Of a stretch of 64,000 bases of DNA, positions 53,872 to 64,000 are shown one piece after another. Made by a program: the position numbers and the translations under genes. The stretch's first letter is position 1. Each line of letters starts with the position of its first letter. Location: positions 2,108,001-2,172,000 of the forward strand of contig NC_089424.1 of the NCBI RefSeq assembly GCF_013426205.1. Reading direction: 5' to 3'. The DNA is from Metarhizium brunneum. Taxonomy: Eukaryota > Ascomycota > Sordariomycetes > Hypocreales > Clavicipitaceae. The notes below the pieces were generated by a model. That model ran no database searches, was not told the DNA's origin, and saw only the letters and a list, made by a program, of their open reading frames with translations.

Positions 53872-55439
53872 ATGGACAAGGTCAAGAAAATGCTCAACGT
53901 TGGCTTCGAGGCCGATGCCGCCAAGCCAGCAGAACCCTCCTCAGAGGCCTATGCCCAGCTCAAGGCCGAGTACACCAAAGCCGGTCAGGACCATGTTTTC
54001 ACCTTCTACGACTCTCTGAGCACCGAAGACAAGGCTGCTTTGTACAACCAGCTATCGGGCTTCAACCCTGCCTACATCAACGAAATCACCAAACGAGCCC
54101 TTGGTGAGACCAAATCAGACACCCCCGATACCCTCGAGCCCCTCCCCGAATCCGCTCAAGCCAGTATCCTCGATTCGAGTGCCGATGACATCAACAAGTG
54201 GTACAGCTCCGGCTTGGGCCTCATTGGCAAGAACAAGGTGGCTGTGGTTCTCATGGCTGGTGGCCAGGGAACTCGATTGGGCAGCTCAGCGCCCAAGGGT
54301 TGCTACGACATTGGGCTACCCTCGCACAAGAGCTTGTTCCAGATCCAGGCTGAGAGAATCCGCAAGATTCAGGAGCTTGCTGCCAAGAATGCCGGCACTG
54401 GGTCCGTCGTTGTTCCCTGGTACGTCATGACCAGCGGCCCAACCCACAAGCCAACCGAGGCCTTCTTCGAGGAGAACAAGTACTTTGGCCTAGATGCCGC
54501 CAACGTCAAGATCTTTGACCAAGGAGTCCTGCCCTGCATTTCCAACGAGGGCAAGATTCTTCTTGAGAGCAAGGGCAAGGTTGCTGTAGCCCCCGATGGC
54601 AACGGCGGTATCTACCAGGCCTTGATTGTCTCTGGCGTTCTTGACGACATGCGAAAGCGCGGCATTGAGCACATTCATGCTTATTGCGTCGACAACTGTC
54701 TTGTCAAAGTGGCTGATCCCGTCTTCATCGGCTTCTCATCCTCCCTGAACGTCGACATCGCCACCAAGGTCGTTCGTAAGCGCGACGCTACCGAGTCTGT
54801 CGGTCTCATTCTCTCCAAGAATGGCAAGCCCGACGTTGTTGAGTATTCCGAGATTGACAAGGCTACCGCTGCAGCAGAGGATCCCAAGCACCCTGGCGTC
54901 CTCAAGTTCCGAGCTGCCAACATTGTTAATCACTACTATTCTTTCCGCTTCCTCGAATCCATTCCCCAGTGGGCTCACAAGCTGCCTCACCACATTGCTC
55001 GAAAGAAGATTCCTCACGCAGACACCAAGTCGGGCGAGACCGTCAAGCCTGAGACCCCCAACGGCATCAAGCTTGAGCAGTTTGTTTTTGATGTCTTCCC
55101 TATGCTGCCTCTGAATAAGTTTGCGTGCATGGAGGTCCGCCGTGAGGACGAATTCTCGCCGTTGAAGAATGCCCGCGGAACGGGTCAAGACGACCCCGAC
55201 ACCAGCAAGGCCGATATTATGGGCCAAGGTCAGCGGTGGGTGGCTGCTGCTGGAGCTACTGTTGTGGCCGACGGCGGCGTTGAGATCTCGCCTTTAATCA
55301 GCTACGTAAGTCAACCACGTTGTCTCGTCCCCGGGCCGTGTGAATGCATATGCTAACAACACCTTGGCAGGGTGGCGAAGGTCTCGAGAAGCTCAGCGGC
55401 ACCACTATTACTGCTCCTGCCGTGCTGGAGCGAGAATAA
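53872..55439 (+). CDS. UAP1: UDP-N-acetylglucosamine pyrophosphorylase
   Basis: Uap1/Qri1 makes UDP-GlcNAc from GlcNAc-1-phosphate and UTP in the cytosol, supplying chitin, N-glycan and GPI synthesis. Exons 53872-55305 and 55371-55439 (65-nt intron, CTAAC branch) give 500 residues. The nucleotidyltransferase signature [18 protein letters not shown] is at about 127-144. GHAP-like PDGNGGIY (about 242-249), the GlcNAc-1-P region ([15 protein letters not shown]), [13 protein letters not shown] and [11 protein letters not shown] follow in family order. The small last exon supplies only the closing 22 residues, ending VLERE. The start ATG (caccATGG context) sits after a leader with no competing ATG nearby. 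Confidence 0.95.
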
Positions 55440-56286
55440 AAGTGTTTTTGTTTGGGACAAGACAAGGAAATGGGTTTGGCGTGGATTGCGAGGGCGTTTA
55501 TTGTGAGGGTCACACTAGTAGTAGATGAGAAACGGATATTGAAACAGGGATTTACACAGGGTTGCATAGTTCCATGCAGGGACGCATTAGTGTATGCATA
55601 CAAGGATATAATATGTTGGAAGCGAAGTAATTACCTCTTGGCGCGTCGTAATGGCTACTGTGCTTGTTGCGCAATACAATTCATGTACACAACGTGAATG
55701 CCGTTGCTATATGCATTATTCTCCATGTGTGCCATGATCAAAGTTGCAGGGATGGCTCTGCAATGTCTCCCAGTTTTTGACTTGCCAGCTAAGCGCAAGG
55801 TTCTACATGCCTAGTTTATCAAGTTTTTAGTATTTTTTTTTTCAATCTTTTAATGAATATAAATAATCACGCAAGCAGCACATCAGGTAACGATGTATTA
55901 GCCGTACCTGGGCCAGGGACCCGCAATAAACCACGTACTAATACACCATAAACGATATCACGATGTGTTAAGCACTAATAAGATTAGTGACTTATCGCGG
56001 CACGCCAGTGACACCTCTATTTATTTGTCTCTCTCCATCACCTCTATCTCTTGTGATATCAAGAGCCCTGTTACAACTGCACGTTAACATTAGCGAACCA
56101 ACGCAACCACTCGCAGGTCGTCGCCACTGCAAAATGAATTGCGAGTAGTGTCGTTGGTTCGTCGACGTCAACTTACAGTTGCAACAGGGCTCTTGATATT
56201 GGGAGAGGCAGAGGTTTTATATATTTGATATTATGCACACTTCTAACGGGTTTTCTAACATGTACTCTATACTCTATGCCCGAAAT
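55440..56286. other. UAP1-TRR1 convergent intergenic region
   Basis: 55800-56040 is AT-rich, with a 7-bp hairpin CACTAAT/ATTAGTG near 55974 and the near-repeats ACGATGTATTAG and ACGATGTGTTAAG. A long fold-back element occupies 56040-56215. No gene is present. Confidence 0.5.
56040..56215. mobile_element. Fold-back (MITE-like) element
   Basis: Two arms of about 76 nt (56040-56115 and 56140-56215) are imperfect inverted copies separated by a 24-nt loop. Aligned by eye, the arms share long identical blocks such as ATATCAAGAGCCCTGTT, CGAACCAACG and ACTCGCA. Differences include several C/T and G/A transitions. This is the structure of a short non-autonomous fold-back transposon or MITE, possibly touched by RIP. 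No coding capacity is present. Target-site duplications were not identified, so the ends may be off by several bases. Confidence 0.65.
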
Positions 56287-57538
56287 CTAGTCCTGCTCGC
56301 TAATAAACTTTTCGGCCTCGAGGGCAGCCATGCACCCGGTACCTAGAACCAAATTTAGCCGCCCGCCCGTGACACCAAAAGGGCCAAGAAATGAAGGAAA
56401 GAGGGAAAGCTCACCTGCGCTAGTAATAGCCTGTCTATATCTCTTGTCCTGCACATCGCCGGCAGCATAGACGCCCTCGATGCTGGTCATGGTGGTCCCG
56501 GGCTTGGTGATGATGTAGCCGTCGGTGTCCATGTCCACCTGGCCCTTGACCAGGGCGGTGGCGGGATCGTGGCCAATGGCGTAGAACAGACCGTTGGCCT
56601 CGACGACCTCCTCCTTGCCGGTGACGGTGTCCCGGACGACGAGGTGGCTCATGAGCTTGTCGGCGCCGCCGCGGACCTCGGTGGCCACCGTGTTGAAGCG
56701 CACCGTGACCTTTTCGTTCTTGAGCAGGCGCGTGGCCATGGCCTTGCTGGCGCGCAGGACGTCGCGGCGCACGAGGACGGTGACGTGGCTGCCGTACTTT
56801 GTGAGGAAGGTGGCCTCCTCGGCGGCCGAGTCACCTCCGCCGATCACGTACAGCTGCTTGTTGCGGAAGAGCGGGAGGGCGCCGTCGCACACGGCACACG
56901 CCGAGATGCCGTTTTGCCAGTATGTCTGCTCGCCGGGGAGGTTCATGCGGCGCGCCGAGGCGCCGGTGGCGATGATGACGGCGTCGGCCGTGTGCGTCTC
57001 GTCGGGCGAGAACTCGGTGCTGTACTTGAACGGGCGGCTGCTGAGGTCTAGCTTTGTGACGGTGTCGGTGACGATTTCGGTGCCGAAGCGTTCGGATTGC
57101 GCGCGCATGTTGTCCTGGGACCGAAGGTTAGGCGTCTTTTGTCTTCTGCTGTGACAGTGTTTTCACATGCAACACAAGATTGGGGACGTTTGGACGTACC
57201 ATTAGCTCCTGGCCCATGATGCCCTTGGGGAAGCCGGGGAAGTTTTCAATCTCGGTCGTGGTCGTCAATTGGCCGCCTGCCGCGATGCCGTTGGCCATGA
57301 AGCCCTCGTAGAGAACGGCTGCAGCCAATTTAGTCTGTGGTTTTCCCGTGTCGGGACAGAGAGACGGTCCAACTCACGCTTTAGCTCTGCTCTGCCCAGA
57401 TAGACGGCGGCAGTATGGGCCGCTGGCCCCGAGCCAATAACTATTTTTTTATTCTCTCGTCAGCACTCGTCGTGAATCAAGTATAATCTCGCAACTTTAT
57501 GGTAGGAAATCACACGTACTGACAACCTTGCTGTGCAT
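56287..57538 (-). CDS. TRR1: Thioredoxin reductase (NADPH)
   Basis: This FAD enzyme reduces thioredoxin with NADPH. Exons 57538-57520, 57440-57378, 57318-57200, 57114-56415 and 56342-56287 give 318 residues. The FAD motif [10 protein letters not shown] follows the start (MHSKVVII). [17 protein letters not shown], the redox pair in ACAVCDG, the NADPH motif [10 protein letters not shown] and the second FAD motif VYAAGDVQD follow in order. The length is that of the low-molecular-weight bacterial/fungal type. The last intron (72 nt, 56414-56343) is a multiple of three with no stop, so retention would insert 24 residues. Upstream of the ATG the same frame stays open for about 58 codons and resembles a mitochondrial presequence without an AUG (see next entry). 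Confidence 0.95.
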
Positions 57539-57682
57539 CTTGCGAACGCCTACTTCCTGGGCCCCAGAACGAGTTTGTTGAAACGCTGCGGCTGCCGCAA
57601 TCGATAGCCCAGCACTGGAGCGCAAAGTCCGCCGGAAAGTTGAGGCGAACAGTTTGGCGGTATTGATGGGGAGATTGAGCGT
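57539..57682 (-). promoter_or_regulatory. AUG-less in-frame extension of TRR1 resembling a mitochondrial presequence
   Basis: The TRR1 frame continues upstream of the AUG to a TAG near 57716, with no ATG. The proximal 38 codons, from a CTG at 57652, read LFASTFRRTLRSS, then AGLSIAAAAAFQQTR. This is rich in Arg, Ser and Ala and has no acidic residue until just before the AUG. The CTG has AAA immediately upstream, so there is an A at -3. Other in-frame near-cognates are ACG 57682, ATC 57667 and TTG 57625. The open frame and its composition are seen; near-cognate initiation and mitochondrial import are inferred. Confidence 0.5.
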
Positions 57683-57688
57683 TTTATA
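57682..57688 (-). promoter_or_regulatory. TATA box of TRR1
   Basis: The minus strand reads TATAAAA 144 bp upstream of the TRR1 AUG. Transcription starting some tens of bases downstream would still include the CTG candidate at 57652 or, if later, only the TTG at 57625. This matters for the extension described above. Confidence 0.45.
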
Positions 57689-58621
57689 AGTGCAACAACA
57701 CCCGAAGCCTGCACGCTATGCTCCTAGTTGTCGGAAATGTCGCGATTCGTGGTGGGGTGTCGATGGTTGCGAGAATCAAGCACGAGAGGGGCTCCGGCGT
57801 TGGCTAGGAAGGACCAGCTGGGATTAGGCATCAATGATGTGAATCGGCGTTTGGTTTGGAGCATCGCGCAGAGACTTACAGAGTGGTTGAGTGGGTATTT
57901 CTGTCCTTCGGCGTTTGGCAGGTGTTGATTCCAATAAGTGACTGACTTTTTGCGGGACGAGGTGGCGCGTGGTGGTGGAATCAGGGGACCTTGTGGGCGG
58001 CGGGCGCTGGGCGAAATTCCAAATGCTTCTTCGGCCCCTGGCGTCATCGGAAGTCGCCAGCTGGAGTCAAGTGGCGTGACGATTAGATAAGCCGCTGTGA
58101 ACCCGGATAGGACACACTTGACATTAAAGAAAATACCAGTCATCTCGAAGACGACGAGTACATGGTTGTGCTTTTATTCATTTCGCCATTCTTGGAGCCT
58201 GGAATACTCCTTTCGGCCACACGGCAAGGACATTGCTTCTGCCATGTTTCCTGCATCACCACCTACATCGGCCTAAGTATTCACTAACGGCAGGATTATT
58301 CAAGGCGATGGCAATCCGAGGTGGTACCAGGTGACAATACAAGTCCACAGTCACAACAAGCCCGGCAACCACGTACACCGTTCCGCACTTTACGTATATG
58401 GGTGCTTGTATCCAGGCTTTTGTTCCCACTGTTCATTAACACCGATGCTCCGAATAACGAATTCGTATCTCCTTTCCTATCCAGGCCGCGGTGACGACAC
58501 AGCTCACCACGTCCTTCAATGCCGAGAAAACTGCTCCGTGCCCCATCCGACTCCCGCATCTGACCCAGGAAAAGACAACGGTGCTCGTCTTTATCTACAC
58601 GCCTCCCGTCTAGACCGGAAA
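57689..58621. other. TRR1 upstream / VPS53 3' flank
   Basis: A 139-codon ATG ORF lies on the minus strand (58143-57724) with no recognisable domain. It contains a donor-like CACTCT|GTAAGT near 57878 that could belong to an upstream TRR1 exon; an acceptor-like GTGCAG is near 57707. Otherwise nothing is supported. Confidence 0.4.
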
Positions 58622-61244
58622 CTACCTTCCCCCATCGTCAGCACTCCCCTTCCCAAACCTCGCCCCCAATCCTCCAATATCCCTCTTGAAGAACTTTCCA
58701 AAATTCCTCAGGTTCTCATTAATAGTGGCCTTCTCCGTACTCTGCGTAGTGTTTCCGATATCCCTGGCCGCACTCAGAAGCCTTTCCCCTAAAAAGCCCG
58801 CGTCGAACCTTGCCCCAGAGGCAGCGGTCAGTGCCGCCCCGGGATTCATCCCGGCAATGCCAGCGCCACTTCCCATGCCTGCCGTCGTCATGAGGGGTGT
58901 TAGCAGAGGGGAGCTCTGGACGAGCTTCTCATTGGAACTGCCGTCGCGGTGGATGCCAAATAGCTCGATGAGGTGGGACTGGTCTTGCTTCCGGATGCCC
59001 TTGAGGTCGAGTATCTTTTTAAAGTTTGTGTCGGAGCGGTCGCCGATGTGGATGAGGTAGGCTTGGACAAGGCCCTCGGGGGGCGAAGGGCGGACTTGGA
59101 GGGTTTTGAGGAGAGGGTCCATGCGGTTCATGGAGTGTTCGACGCGCCGGACGAAGCTCGAGGGGGGTGCTTGCTGCGTTGGTGACGAGGGGTTGTGGTG
59201 GGAGAGGAGGCTGCCGAAGGATTTGGTGAGTGCGTACTTGTCTACGAGCATCTGGCGGACGTTAGTGACTGTGTGCTTGTTCCCTTGCTGCCGTCCGCGA
59301 AGCCTACCTGTTGCGCGCCAACCTCTGAAATAGGCCGGCATACCACAATGTTGTTGATGTAAGCCGAGGCCATGTGCTCGACCAGGTTATCGCAAAACGC
59401 CCTTGCGTACTGCTGCTTGCCCACCAGGCCCAGTATCTCTTCCGTCTTTGTGTTGACGTGCTTCACCAACTCGCCCACATACGTGCTCTGATCGCCTGCC
59501 GTGTCCATTGTACTCCAGTTTGTATTCTTCATCTCACGCCACGTCCCCTCGCATTCCAACTCAACAAGATGTACCAATGCCAACACAGCCGCGCTAGCAA
59601 CTCCCAGGAAAGCATCAGCTTGCGACGAAAGATCCACCTTTGGCACGAGGTCGTTATCGATGCGCTTCTTTATATTCTCCTCCAGCTGGCCCGTGTTGAT
59701 GTACCAAAAGTCGGCAGTGTTGAGCACCAGAATAGCATTGTGGAGTGACGGACCGTGAGATCCCCCGGCTTGAAGGATATGCAGCAGGACTTGCTGCGCG
59801 TATTCATCCAAGTACTTGGACAAGACTTTGGACAGGTCTAGTAGTCTATCACTAGTCGACAACTTGGCACATTGCGACAGAGTCAGCTTGTAGAAGTGGA
59901 AAAGCTCAATGGCGGACGGGATAATCCCCTGAGGAGAAAACTCCTCATCGGCAGGAATAAGCGGTTGGTTGCGGTACTTTGGCATCAAGGACGCCAGCTG
60001 CTTATCCTGCGAGTCAACCCACAAGCTCAGGTACGGTTCGAAAGCGACAGAGACGAGCCCGTTGAAGTTGTGCGTCTTTTCCTCGGTCGAGCTCAGAGTG
60101 TCAATGCTCGCCCTCGGCCCATCCGAGAACTTCTTCTCAAGACTCTGCTCGAAGTCTAGAGTTTCCTGCAGGCATCTCAGCAGCAAGTTGACGTCAACCT
60201 TGCCCCCGTCCCCACGTCGCATGCTTCTCTCCAAAATGCCCTTGAAGTCATCCCGTGTACCGTCGCAAAAGGCCGTTGTTAGCAACTCCCCCACATGCCA
60301 GTGTGACGGGAAAATAGCAGCGTGCTCATCCTCGTACGTCTTCACCATGCGCTTAAACCACGCATATCTCCGCCCAATGTTATCCAGATTCCCGGCCTCG
60401 TCGTTCCCACGGAAAACCTGCCGATACTCTCTCAGCTCCGTGTTCACGTACCAGGTGATGATTCTCGACTTGGCCGAGTCTCCCAACGCATCTATGACCA
60501 AGCAGGCTTCGACAAGCATGCTCCTCTTCGTTGCCACTTCTCCCTTGACAAAAGTCATTTCAAAGTCCTCGCACACCTGCTCGAGCAGTTCCCTCTGGAG
60601 CTCGGATACTTCGCGGCTCAACGTGGCAATTTGCTCTATGCTTCTGTAACTGTTAAAGTGCTTCATCAACTGAATCACGGCCTGCAAAAGACCAGCGCAC
60701 TCTCGATATTGCCGCGTTTTAGCAAGCCCGCGAAGTTGTTCGTACGCCGTCGTGAGCATCTGCAAGCGTTTGAGTGCTGTCATACTAAGCGTCAGGTTAC
60801 GCTTCGTGCCGTCAAGACGCTTGATTTCCGCCGTCATGGACGTAATGTTCTGCTCCGTCTCAATCGCTCGTGATCGCACCGTTTCTATTTTCCGGAAAAG
60901 CTCCGCCAGCTCTGTCTGCGCCGACTGCATCCGCTCCAGACTTGAGTCCGGCTTGTACGCTTGTTCGAGTTCGAGGCTGTTGATTTCGCTGGACAATGCG
61001 TTTTGGTGGGCTTTGAGAGTTTGTGAAACTTGACTTATTGATGATACGGTAGACGGGTGTGAGAACAGCATATTCAGATGTTCCATTGGATCGTAGTCCA
61101 CTGCTTTTTTTAAACAAAGAAAAATCGTGGCCGTGGTTAGCTTGGTGGAATTGACTGAGCATTGTTTGCGATAGAAATGGGGAGCTCCTTACCCGCACCC
61201 AGAGCCGGAGCTCCAGATGTGCTTTTATTCAACGGGACTGGCAT
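58622..61244 (-). CDS. VPS53: GARP complex subunit Vps53
   Basis: Vps53 is part of the GARP tether that captures endosome-derived vesicles at the trans-Golgi. Exons 61244-61193, 61100-59308 and 59251-58622 (introns of 92 and 56 nt) give 824 residues. After a short Ser/Thr-rich start the conserved VDYDPMEHLNMLF begins across the first junction. The N-terminal coiled-coil follows (about residues 40-130; ELAELFRKIETVRSRA, EIKRLDGTKRNLTLSMTALKRL), then the long helical CATCHR-type rods and a C-terminal region ending in a Gly-rich tail. The ATG at 61244 was taken. The frame is open to an ATG at 61412, but that extension is Cys-rich and unlike the family. Confidence 0.9.
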
Positions 61245-61768
61245 AGTGCTTGCTTGGTCAGATGAGCAGGTGTAGCAATTCGGAAATACAGACTGGAGGT
61301 CAAGACCTATCCCGCGTTCTGCAAGCTGGCATTCTCCACAGGTCAAGTCGTCACTCGGGCAGCTTGGAGATGTTGCAACCTCATCGCATGTCCGTGTCCG
61401 TGTCAGCGACATCGAAAAGCGGGTCTGACCGCCGGCACAGCCAGGGGCTTTTCTGTGCGCCGTACCAAGTAACTACTACGGAGTTCTTGGTAGTACTACT
61501 ATTCACATCGCACCAGACTCGTCAACATTCAGTCCCGTCCTCTCGTAATATGCGTCTTGGGTTTCGTTCTTTCTGGCCTGGGCTGTACTATACTTACTCC
61601 CTCGCACTTGAGTAGTGCGCCTCTTGTGCTATTGTCCGAACCTAGGCATGGCTGGCACTAGGCACATCACGAAAGAAGATTGAAACCAGCATTCATCTCA
61701 TCATGCCAATGCTACTTTGTATTCAATGTAACCCGCTAATCCAGAGTATAATCATAATCCGCTTTTGA
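61245..61768. other. VPS53 upstream / AcrB-like 3' flank
   Basis: This is intergenic DNA between two minus-strand genes, including an open stretch to 61412 in the VPS53 frame and a TACGGAGTT near-match at about 61477. No gene is supported. Confidence 0.5.
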
Positions 61769-64000
61769 CTATCGCCAGTCCTCTTCGGGGGCCCGTTCTA
61801 TTTCCAAGCTCTCCTTGTCCTTAGCCGGGGCGTCCTTACCCTTCTTACGCATAGAGAAGCGCCAGGAGCTCATTCGTCCCTCCTTGCTGTCTTTCGACTT
61901 TGATGGACCAAGAGATGGGCTGCTGGTCATACTGTCAAAACTGCGCCCCAAGGGCGTGCCGTCTTCGCCAAGGTCATCTACGTTGCCGATGCTCATCCGT
62001 TGTTCGGCGGATGCATTCCTGTCCGAGTTGGACGTGCTTCCCGGGCCTTTCTTAAAAAGCCCAGACTCTTTGCCAAGCCTAGAGGAAAGACTGAACTTGC
62101 TAGAGCTACCTTTGCGGAATAATTTCCGAACTACATTATCTGAATCTTTCGCATTTGATGTTGACACAGAGTTCATATCTGACGGTGTGTTGGACTGCGT
62201 CAGGTCTAGTTGCAACGATTCGTGAGACTCCGAGACCGACGTGCCCGTGTGAAAAGAGTATGTGTCCCTGGAAATCCGAGAATCAGAGGGCGAGTCATCG
62301 TGACTCTCGGGGAAGTCAGTGAATAGTGTTGTGAGCTCTTTGCCTTTGCCCTTGTCTTCCCTGGACTTGTCTTTGCCTCCGTCCTTGTCCTTATCCTTAC
62401 GGAAGATGTTGCCCATGAATGTGGGAGCTGTGGGGTTCAAACGCTGGCTCATGAGAGACTTGGACGATGCTGCAGGTGGACGGGATCCGATTACACCAAC
62501 TTGGCTGGGTGATGTGTGGGGATCTCGCAGGTCACTCTCCTCCAAGATCTCGTCGTCTGCAGACGCCAACGTAGTCGTGAGAGCAGTAGTTGAACCGTGC
62601 AAAGAAGGCCTTCTTGACCCGCCTCGACTCGGCGACCAAAACCTACTGTTCTTCAAGCTGGTGGCTGCGTCTCCAGGGGCTCCCCAAATGGATGCGCTGT
62701 CAGTAGAAGGGCGAGGATGATCGACGGAAGTAATAGAAGGTGGCCTAGAAAGGTCTTGCTCTCGGTCCGAGATGGCGGAAATTCGAGACCCCTTCAAGGA
62801 ATTGACCCGGCGGGCAGAGAAGTAGTTTAAGCTTCCCGATGCATTGTCTTGGCCAGCAGAATTTCTGTTGTTGTTGTTGTTAACACTCCAGGGCCACAAC
62901 CTCCGGCGAAAGTCCAAGGTCTCGCCATCCTCCGTGCCGCGAGGAAATGATTGACTCTGGCCTATCTTGAGACTGCCAATTGGGGGCCCTTCTTCGTCAG
63001 ACGTCTTTGGGGCCTTACTTCTTAGAGCAAAAGGCGAAAAGAAGGCTGAGAGTCGGTGACTGCTGGCGGGTGCTGGCGCTGGAGGTGATTGAGGCATGTT
63101 TAATGAAATTCGATCACCCGAGTCCACATAATGAGGGTAAGGCAAATTATTCGCAGATCCATGGGGACTTGAGAAGACATGAAAAGACGGTGCCGAAGAG
63201 ACTGGTGATTGCGGGCCCTCCTCTTCGACCACAATAGATTGAGGCAGAAGACGATTATGAGATTCCTTGACATCCTCAGACTCCTCAGCGTCGTCAAAGA
63301 TGTTTGACGGCAGAAGAGTCTGGGCCGACGGACTCAGCGGACCAGTAGCAGCCTTGAGCTCGGCTTCTGATTGCACCTCGATCTGATTGTTCCCCGACAT
63401 GTCCATGAAAAGGCCAGGTCCAAATGTGGGAGCACCAAACGATGCATTGCCTTGAAGATGTGGTTCAGCGTGGGCCAAAGGAGGTGATGATACCGGGGTA
63501 CCACCCAAGCCAGGTCCCGGAAAGCTCAGGCGCTTGGCACCTTGAGATGCCATAGCTGGGTCGTAATCCATCGCCGTGGGCGGTGATTGAGTATAGAAAT
63601 TCAGACCAGCCTGTTGTTGCTGAAAAGCCAGCTGGTCGGCGAGAGCCCGAATTTGCTGGTCTAGAGTGTGCCCGAGCTTAGTCCCAGCAACAAGACGGTT
63701 ATGTAGATCTTGCCTCTTCATCTCCCACTCTGTCTTGATCCGCTCATCCTCCTCCTTCCATTGTTCGTCGTTGGCGTCTGGAAGCTGCTCTCGGGTTGCT
63801 TTGAGATCCTGTAGCTGTTTGCCCTTTTGAGCGAGCTCGGCCTCAAGACCGGCGCACTTTTCTTGTAGTGACGCCACTTGGGCATCGAGACCTTTGACAT
63901 CATGATCCCGTTTTTGTTCTAATTCCATTTTCTGCGTTTTAAACCCTTCGCGCTCCTTCCTCATTCTCTCCACTTCTTTCTCGAACTTGGAAATGCTGTC
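61769..64000 (-). CDS. C-terminal part of a coiled-coil, Ser-rich protein, probably AcrB-like
   Basis: The frame is open from the window edge to a stop at 61769, covering about 743 residues; the N-terminus lies outside. The first ~125 residues are strongly coiled-coil (KEVERMRKEREGFKTQKME, then LQEKCAGLEAELAQKGKQLQDLK). The rest is Ser/Pro/Asp-rich and presumably disordered, with basic patches (FRKDKDKDGGKDKSREDKGK). It closes with a conserved-looking block (GRMSSWRFSMRKKGKDAP and KESLEIERAPEEDW). From memory this tail pattern matches fungal 'ubiquitination network signalling protein AcrB' (acriflavine resistance, creB-linked in Aspergillus). That assignment is tentative because the membrane-spanning N-terminal half is not in view. 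Confidence 0.6.
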   Translation of the reverse strand, partial: DSISKFEKEVERMRKEREGFKTQKMELEQKRDHDVKGLDAQVASLQEKCAGLEAELAQKGKQLQDLKATREQLPDANDEQWKEEDERIKTEWEMKRQDLHNRLVAGTKLGHTLDQQIRALADQLAFQQQQAGLNFYTQSPPTAMDYDPAMASQGAKRLSFPGPGLGGTPVSSPPLAHAEPHLQGNASFGAPTFGPGLFMDMSGNNQIEVQSEAELKAATGPLSPSAQTLLPSNIFDDAEESEDVKESHNRLLPQSIVVEEEGPQSPVSSAPSFHVFSSPHGSANNLPYPHYVDSGDRISLNMPQSPPAPAPASSHRLSAFFSPFALRSKAPKTSDEEGPPIGSLKIGQSQSFPRGTEDGETLDFRRRLWPWSVNNNNNRNSAGQDNASGSLNYFSARRVNSLKGSRISAISDREQDLSRPPSITSVDHPRPSTDSASIWGAPGDAATSLKNSRFWSPSRGGSRRPSLHGSTTALTTTLASADDEILEESDLRDPHTSPSQVGVIGSRPPAASSKSLMSQRLNPTAPTFMGNIFRKDKDKDGGKDKSREDKGKGKELTTLFTDFPESHDDSPSDSRISRDTYSFHTGTSVSESHESLQLDLTQSNTPSDMNSVSTSNAKDSDNVVRKLFRKGSSSKFSLSSRLGKESGLFKKGPGSTSNSDRNASAEQRMSIGNVDDLGEDGTPLGRSFDSMTSSPSLGPSKSKDSKEGRMSSWRFSMRKKGKDAPAKDKESLEIERAPEEDWR

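Noticed and set aside
57724..58143. 139-codon minus-strand ORF upstream of TRR1
   Set aside because: No domain or coding bias. It is kept only as a possible source of an upstream TRR1 exon to be excluded by transcript data.
61245..61412. Upstream ATG extending VPS53 by 56 residues
   Set aside because: The extension is Cys-rich and unlike Vps53 N-termini. The downstream ATG has a better context and leads straight into the conserved block.

Overview
The window reads as nuclear DNA of a filamentous ascomycete, most likely a sordariomycete of the order Hypocreales. The evidence is short GT-AG introns (mostly 56-134 nt) with CTAAC-like branch points, pyrimidine-rich leaders, and a conidiation regulator AbaA whose TEA domain and flanks look hypocrealean. 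The order is inferred from remembered family sequences, not from a search. No rRNA, tRNA, CRISPR array or intact transposon was found.

Layout. 1-6584: 3' part of MRD1 (pre-rRNA processing), then abaA. 6585-13145: a secreted DUF7492 protein with an LPMO-like mature N-terminus, convergent with a cyclophilin H gene (five exons, one of 26 nt). 13146-22049: an 8.9 kb gene-poor stretch with dispersed TACGGAGTA palindromes and small hairpins. 22050-26785: a membrane RING-H2 protein, a GPALPP/DUF3752 protein and an HsbA-type secreted protein. 26786-30353: a second gene-poor stretch. 30354-42175: a dense block of VPS8 (CORVET), PIG-P/GPI19 and ROK1, then a glycosylated fungal membrane protein on the opposite strand. 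42176-46212: a promoter region with a possible small membrane ORF, then the wall protein TOS1. 46577-51786: mitochondrial lysyl-tRNA synthetase and ARP4 divergent from one promoter, then a mismatch uracil/thymine DNA glycosylase. 51787-57538: UDP-GlcNAc pyrophosphorylase and thioredoxin reductase, convergent, with a 176-bp fold-back element between them. 58622-64000: VPS53 (GARP) and the C-terminal part of a probable AcrB-like protein that runs off the edge.

The genes are mostly conserved housekeeping genes, not a biosynthetic cluster. Shared themes are endosome-Golgi tethering (VPS8, VPS53), UDP-GlcNAc use (UAP1, PIG-P), the cell wall and secreted surface (TOS1, HsbA, DUF7492), ribosome biogenesis (MRD1, ROK1) and development (abaA).

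The most interesting signals are regulatory. Thioredoxin reductase has an AUG-less, in-frame, mitochondrial-presequence-like extension directly upstream of its AUG. The mitochondrial LysRS leader carries a spliced 4-codon uORF that ends on the main AUG. abaA has exact BrlA and AbaA site matches upstream. A 9-mer half-palindrome recurs ten times, only in intergenic DNA.
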